Assembly: GCA_016191555.1 (NCBI GenBank) | Contig: JACPVX010000067.1 | Span: 1 to 64,000, forward strand | Direction of reading: 5' to 3' | Origin: Bacteroidota bacterium | GTDB lineage: Bacteria > Bacteroidota > Bacteroidia > Cytophagales > Cyclobacteriaceae | DNA length: 64,000 nucleotides | Shown: piece after piece, positions 60,081-64,000 of the stretch | Numbering within the stretch: position 1 is the first letter of the stretch | Layout of the letters: the number at the start of each line of letters is the position of its first letter | Notes under the pieces: generated by a model | The model's input: the letters and a program-made list of their open reading frames with translations, nothing else | Databases searched by the model: none | What the model was told of the DNA's origin: nothing | Translations under genes and position numbers: made by a program

Positions 60081-60570
60081 AAAATTGGTGGCTGAGGGAA
60101 GTTATCTCAGCCGTGTAACCGTTACCAAACCGCGTGCCAAAAATAAATCTGCGAAATTGATATTGATTTCAATGATTTTGAATTTCAGAGATTAACGAAT
60201 TATGAAATACAACGAAATCACTAACGATATATAACGAAAAAGCTCTCTTTGATCCACTCTTTCGGGTGGCAAACAAAAAATTACTGATATCGAAAGAAAC
60301 TAATCGATAAGGCGGATGTTAGAGTCAAAGTGAATGAGTCCACGCATTGTGTACGTAGTGCCATCAGCGCAATCGCGTGTGATCACAAAAGACGTGGTTG
60401 AATTAAATTATTCTTTTGTATCGCATTTAGTTATCCTATATTCACCTCACCTTAACAAACCATCGGCTCGGGCATAAAGACGATTTGTAAAAGTAATACC
60501 CCATAAAAAGTGAGCGTTACTATTTTTCAATCCGTCATTGGCGTGGCCATTAAAGTATAAGAAGCGCCTT
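60081..60570. other. 490-bp intergenic region
   Basis: Between divergent genes. On the minus strand, TATTTTTG (60138-60145) is a match to TAnnTTTG, 58 bp upstream of the 59586 gene. Toward the histidine kinase I see only AT-rich sequence with no clear box, hairpin or small gene. Confidence 0.4.
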
Positions 60571-61833
60571 ATGTCGTTGAACCAATTTTTAATAGGAAAC
60601 CGAAAAATAGAAACGGAGTACCAGATACGAAAGCTACTGCTGACGGCCTATGTGTTGATCATGTATCTGGCAGTGCATATTTACTTTCTGGTGGCTAACC
60701 TCTTTAACCCCGACAGTGAGTTGCTTTTTATCTTTGTCGGAGTATTGATTTCCATACTGTGTATTTTTCTATTGCGGGCAGGCCACACCAATCTTTCCAT
60801 TGCTATCCACCTGATCCGCGCAGCGCTTACGCCTCTTTACTTTTCATTGATTGAAGGCGATGCCTACCTCACGGGTTCGTATCTGTATTTCCTGGCCGGT
60901 TGCCATAGTGCCATTGCTATTTTTGGTATTCGCGAGTGGCGCAAAGGGATGGCATATGTAATCGTAGTGACAGGCGTATTTCTAATTTTATTTCTGGAGC
61001 CTCATCAATTCCGACCGAGCCATCCACACTTTTATTTCATCTCCACATTTGTGATTTTACTGGCACTCGGCTCGTTGATTGTGCTGTTCTTCGATCACCT
61101 GTCGTCTACCAGCGAGAACAGAATCGTCAGTAAAAACAAGGAACTGGAAAAAGTAAATGCAGAGCTCGACCATTTTGTTTATCGCACTTCGCACGACTTG
61201 CGGGCACCGCTCAGTTCCATCTTAGGGCTGACGGAAATTGCTGCTAAAACGGACGAGGTAGAAGAACTGAAGAAGTACTTTATCATGATCAAAGAGCGCG
61301 TGCAGGTACAAGATGAGTTTATTCAACAAATCATCAGCTACTCGCGCAACACGCGGGTAGATAAAAAGCCGGAGCCCATCATCTTAAGAGAATTTGTTCT
61401 GCAAACAATCGACCTGCTGATTTTCAGTCCCGCAGAAGAAGCCCTTACGGTGAGCACCGATATTGCGCATGACCTGACCTTGGTGACCGACAAGGCGCGG
61501 TTGCGGGCCGTACTTAGCAATTTAATTTCCAATGCATTGAAATACCAGGATACATTCAAACCCAAACACTTCATCAAAATTAGCGCGAATGTATCGTCTA
61601 CGCAGCTGGACATTTTTGTAGAAGACAATGGCATCGGCATTGACACCAAATACCAGCAAAAGATCTTCCAGATGTTTTACCGCGCTACCGATCGCTCCAA
61701 AGGATCGGGGTTGGGCTTATACATTGCACAAGAAGCGGCCATCAAGATGGGCGGCACCCTCACATTTAAATCAGAGTTGGGTGTGGGCAGTTGCTTTACA
61801 CTTTCTCTGCCAAAGGAAGACAGCACAGCGTAA
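60571..61833 (+). CDS. Membrane sensor histidine kinase
   Basis: Start at 60571 (ATG; MSLNQF), 420 residues; a TTG at 60538 is less likely. About six N-terminal membrane helices (through residue 175) form the sensing part, then a short coiled link and the kinase: phosphoacceptor His208 in SHDLRAP, N box NLISNALKY, G1 DNGIGID and G2 GSGLGLYI. No PAS or receiver domain. Signal unknown; no response regulator is adjacent inside the window. Confidence 0.93.
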   Translation: MSLNQFLIGNRKIETEYQIRKLLLTAYVLIMYLAVHIYFLVANLFNPDSELLFIFVGVLISILCIFLLRAGHTNLSIAIHLIRAALTPLYFSLIEGDAYLTGSYLYFLAGCHSAIAIFGIREWRKGMAYVIVVTGVFLILFLEPHQFRPSHPHFYFISTFVILLALGSLIVLFFDHLSSTSENRIVSKNKELEKVNAELDHFVYRTSHDLRAPLSSILGLTEIAAKTDEVEELKKYFIMIKERVQVQDEFIQQIISYSRNTRVDKKPEPIILREFVLQTIDLLIFSPAEEALTVSTDIAHDLTLVTDKARLRAVLSNLISNALKYQDTFKPKHFIKISANVSSTQLDIFVEDNGIGIDTKYQQKIFQMFYRATDRSKGSGLGLYIAQEAAIKMGGTLTFKSELGVGSCFTLSLPKEDSTA

Positions 61834-62044
61834 TTTCCTTTCTAATTTTATGAAACATGTTACCCACACGCTCATCGATCCTAATGTGGAGCAAAGATTT
61901 TTGGTATCTTGATAGGATGGACCGGTCGTACAACACGAGGTTTAATAATTGGTTTGTGCTCCGCCCCTCACCGGGCACAACCGAACGAGAAATGAAGTTT
62001 TCGAATTGTCATTATTTGAATAACTTTATCAATTATCCAATTTC

Positions 62045-64000
62045 ATGCGGCTACTCTTTCTCGTTATTGGTATTCTAACATCGCTGACCAGCTTCGCGCA
62101 ATCTCTTTCGATCAGTCGCACCTACAATAATTTGGGTGACGAACTCGGCCGGTCTGTCTGGGGCATCACGCAAGACAAACGAGGTGTCATCTACCTGGCT
62201 ACCGAACGCGGGGTGATCGAATATGATGGTGTGCGATTCCATCCGCTGGATACGCCTCCGGCATTTGGTATCATCTCTGATTCTTCCGGTGTTATTTATG
62301 TATCCTGTAAAGATGATTTTGGTCAATTGGTGAATGACGCCAAAGGAGTTATTCATTATCAAAGTCTTTTTCACTTCAATGATCCGGTCACTAAATTCGA
62401 AGAGGTTCATCTGTCTATTTCAGCCAATAAAGTAGCGGTTGTTTCTTACAAAGCCGCACTGGAATATGATAGAAAGAAAAACACAACTACCGTTTATTAC
62501 CCGGAGCCTGACCTGATTTTCTCCAGTAGCTTTATTCAAAACGATACCATCTACACTTCGGTTGTTTCGAAAGGACTCTATTACCTCATGAATGGAAAAG
62601 TAAACCTCGCTCCGTATGGTGATTGGTTTACGAAGTTCCATCAGGGCAAAATGAATACCAACCTACGCCTAAAAGGCAATGAACGATTGCTCGTTTTTGG
62701 CCCTACCATCATCCGCTATGCAGGTAAAGATGCACCACCTGCACTGTTTCATCTGAGCACCGATTTTCTGAAGGATAGTTACCTCTACAGTTCCTTTTCG
62801 GTGAATGATCAGGAGAAAATAATTACCACCCTCAACAAAGGCGCTGTATTGTTTGATACCAGCGGCACTGTATTAAATACCTTCAATGACCGGAAGCTCC
62901 TTCCCGGAAATGCTATTCCCAATGGACTGACAGATCATACCGGCAATAATTGGTTCGGATTCGAATTTATCAAACAACCACTGGTGAAAACCGAAGCCGG
63001 CAGAGACATTCGTTTATGGAATGAATACAACGGATTAGAAGGCAATCTACTGCCGTTTATTCAAATGAACGGAAAAATATACATAGCGACACAGTATAAT
63101 TTATTAGAAGTAGATGCCGGGTATAACACCAAAGAATCAATTACTCGAAGCCAAAATTTTGTTACGCAGTGGATTGCCTTTAAAAATAAAAAATCCGGCA
63201 GCAGACTAATAGCGGTATCCAGCGAATACAGTATCAAAGAATACCGAAACGGTAAGATGGAAGAGATTTACACAAACTTTGAAAGAGTCCGCATCAGTCA
63301 ATCGAACGTCTATCCCAACCGGCTTTATGTAATGGAGAGCAGCAAATTTGGTTATCTGGAACTGACGGATGATACCTGGAAATATCACAAGCTGGCCAAG
63401 ATATCAAACTTTATATCTTTTGCAGAAGACCGTGACGGCACGATTTGGTTGATCGCACAAAAGAAGGGCTTGCTCGCGCGATTAGAACCTAACCAGTCAC
63501 CCGGTTCTAAAAAAGAAACAGTACGGTATTTTACCGCTGGCCGGGAAATTCCGGAAGTCGTTCACTCGATGCTTTCGCTGAATGAGCAACTGCTATTTAT
63601 ATCGGATAAGGCCATCTTTCAGTTTAATAAAAAGACTAACACGTTTGAGGCTTGGCGCGGAGCCGGAAAAAAGTTATACAACCTGCTGCTGCACACTACA
63701 CTCATTCAAAAAGATACCGTCAACAACATGCTCCATTTGGTATCGAACAATAAGGTGATCAGCTTAACGAAAGATCAAAAGGGAGATACGCTCTTTATTA
63801 CAAAGCCTTATCAGCGGTTTGAGAACATCGGTAAGATCAACAGCATTCTGGTAGACCACCAAGGGATTTTATGGATGACTGGAAATGACGGTGTGTTATG
63901 TTATGACCGAACGAAGGACAAGAAAAACTATGATGCTGAATTTCAGTGTCTCATCCGCTCGGTGGTGGTAGGAAATGATAGCATCCTTTCTGCGGGCGGC
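62045..64000 (+). CDS. Two-component regulator propeller protein (3' truncated)
   Basis: Open from an ATG at 62045 to the end of the window, at least 652 residues. Signal peptide 1-18 (LTSFAQ), then repeated blades with cores such as WGITQDKRGVIYLATERGV, NGLTDHTGNNWFGF, FAEDRDGTIWLIAQ and ILVDHQGILWMTGNDG, the Reg_prop pattern of periplasmic sensor propellers. In relatives a Y_Y_Y domain and a kinase or output domain follow, but these would lie beyond the window. Follows the histidine kinase by 211 bp. Confidence 0.85.
   Translation, partial: MRLLFLVIGILTSLTSFAQSLSISRTYNNLGDELGRSVWGITQDKRGVIYLATERGVIEYDGVRFHPLDTPPAFGIISDSSGVIYVSCKDDFGQLVNDAKGVIHYQSLFHFNDPVTKFEEVHLSISANKVAVVSYKAALEYDRKKNTTTVYYPEPDLIFSSSFIQNDTIYTSVVSKGLYYLMNGKVNLAPYGDWFTKFHQGKMNTNLRLKGNERLLVFGPTIIRYAGKDAPPALFHLSTDFLKDSYLYSSFSVNDQEKIITTLNKGAVLFDTSGTVLNTFNDRKLLPGNAIPNGLTDHTGNNWFGFEFIKQPLVKTEAGRDIRLWNEYNGLEGNLLPFIQMNGKIYIATQYNLLEVDAGYNTKESITRSQNFVTQWIAFKNKKSGSRLIAVSSEYSIKEYRNGKMEEIYTNFERVRISQSNVYPNRLYVMESSKFGYLELTDDTWKYHKLAKISNFISFAEDRDGTIWLIAQKKGLLARLEPNQSPGSKKETVRYFTAGREIPEVVHSMLSLNEQLLFISDKAIFQFNKKTNTFEAWRGAGKKLYNLLLHTTLIQKDTVNNMLHLVSNNKVISLTKDQKGDTLFITKPYQRFENIGKINSILVDHQGILWMTGNDGVLCYDRTKDKKNYDAEFQCLIRSVVVGNDSILSAGG

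Noticed and set aside
1-64000. tRNA, rRNA, transposase or integrase genes
   Set aside because: I looked for cloverleaf-type T-arm sequences, DDE and tyrosine-recombinase motifs and saw none.

Overview
The window is a bacterial chromosome segment, most likely from a member of the Bacteroidota and probably of the Cytophagales type. The signs are a fused lpxC-fabZ gene in a lipid A operon, menaquinone-type menG, candidate type IX secretion genes (porT-like and porE-like), a large surface protein with a T9SS C-terminal sorting domain, Bacteroidota-restricted families (DUF5606, DUF6588, DUF6438, DKNYY), and repeated occurrence of the Bacteroidota -7 promoter consensus TAnnTTTG upstream of genes. 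There is no rRNA, tRNA, transposase, integrase or CRISPR array that I can see. The first gene is cut by the left edge and the last by the right edge.

Layout. 1-4679 is a lipid A (Raetz pathway) operon: HD hydrolase, lpxD, lpxC-fabZ, lpxA and an ABC ATPase. 4851-10256 holds a small lipoprotein, a 336-bp array of 21-bp repeats, an SDR oxidoreductase, a porT-like barrel overlapping menG, and a PorE-like OmpA protein. 10407-15181 is housekeeping (engB, DUF5606, fbp, aspartate kinase, LMW phosphatase, enoyl-CoA hydratase). 15347-19025 is a sugar module: secreted sugar isomerase-like protein and GH3 glycosidase, divergent from a NUDIX-type repressor with a palindrome between them. 19084-27777 carries a DUF6588 barrel, waaA, rsgA, a glycosyltransferase/acyltransferase pair, nhaC and a 3'-5' exonuclease. 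27808-43937 mixes secreted proteins, LytTR and HxlR regulators, ahcY, the T9SS cargo protein and small enzymes.

44019-48000 and 50260-59600 are accessory. The first is a run of unrecognised secreted or lipoprotein genes. The second contains two long secreted proteins of unknown role, a Fic toxin with its antitoxin flanked by attC-like imperfect inverted repeats, a DUF6000 gene, a PD-(D/E)XK nuclease-fold protein, a NACHT NTPase (candidate antiphage NLR-like protein), a long hairpin and a second 21-bp repeat array (252 bp). This looks like a small defence or mobile-cassette island, visibly more AT-rich than the flanking core genes. The window ends with a sensor histidine kinase and the start of a two-component propeller protein.

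How they work together: the first operon builds lipid A and couples it to fatty-acid elongation through FabZ; waaA adds Kdo to it later in the window. The porT-like and porE-like genes and the sorting-domain protein would form secretion machinery and cargo. The most promising undescribed material is the NACHT/nuclease-fold pair with its associated hairpins and repeats, the attC-like flanks of the Fic module, and the two strictly phased 21-bp arrays.
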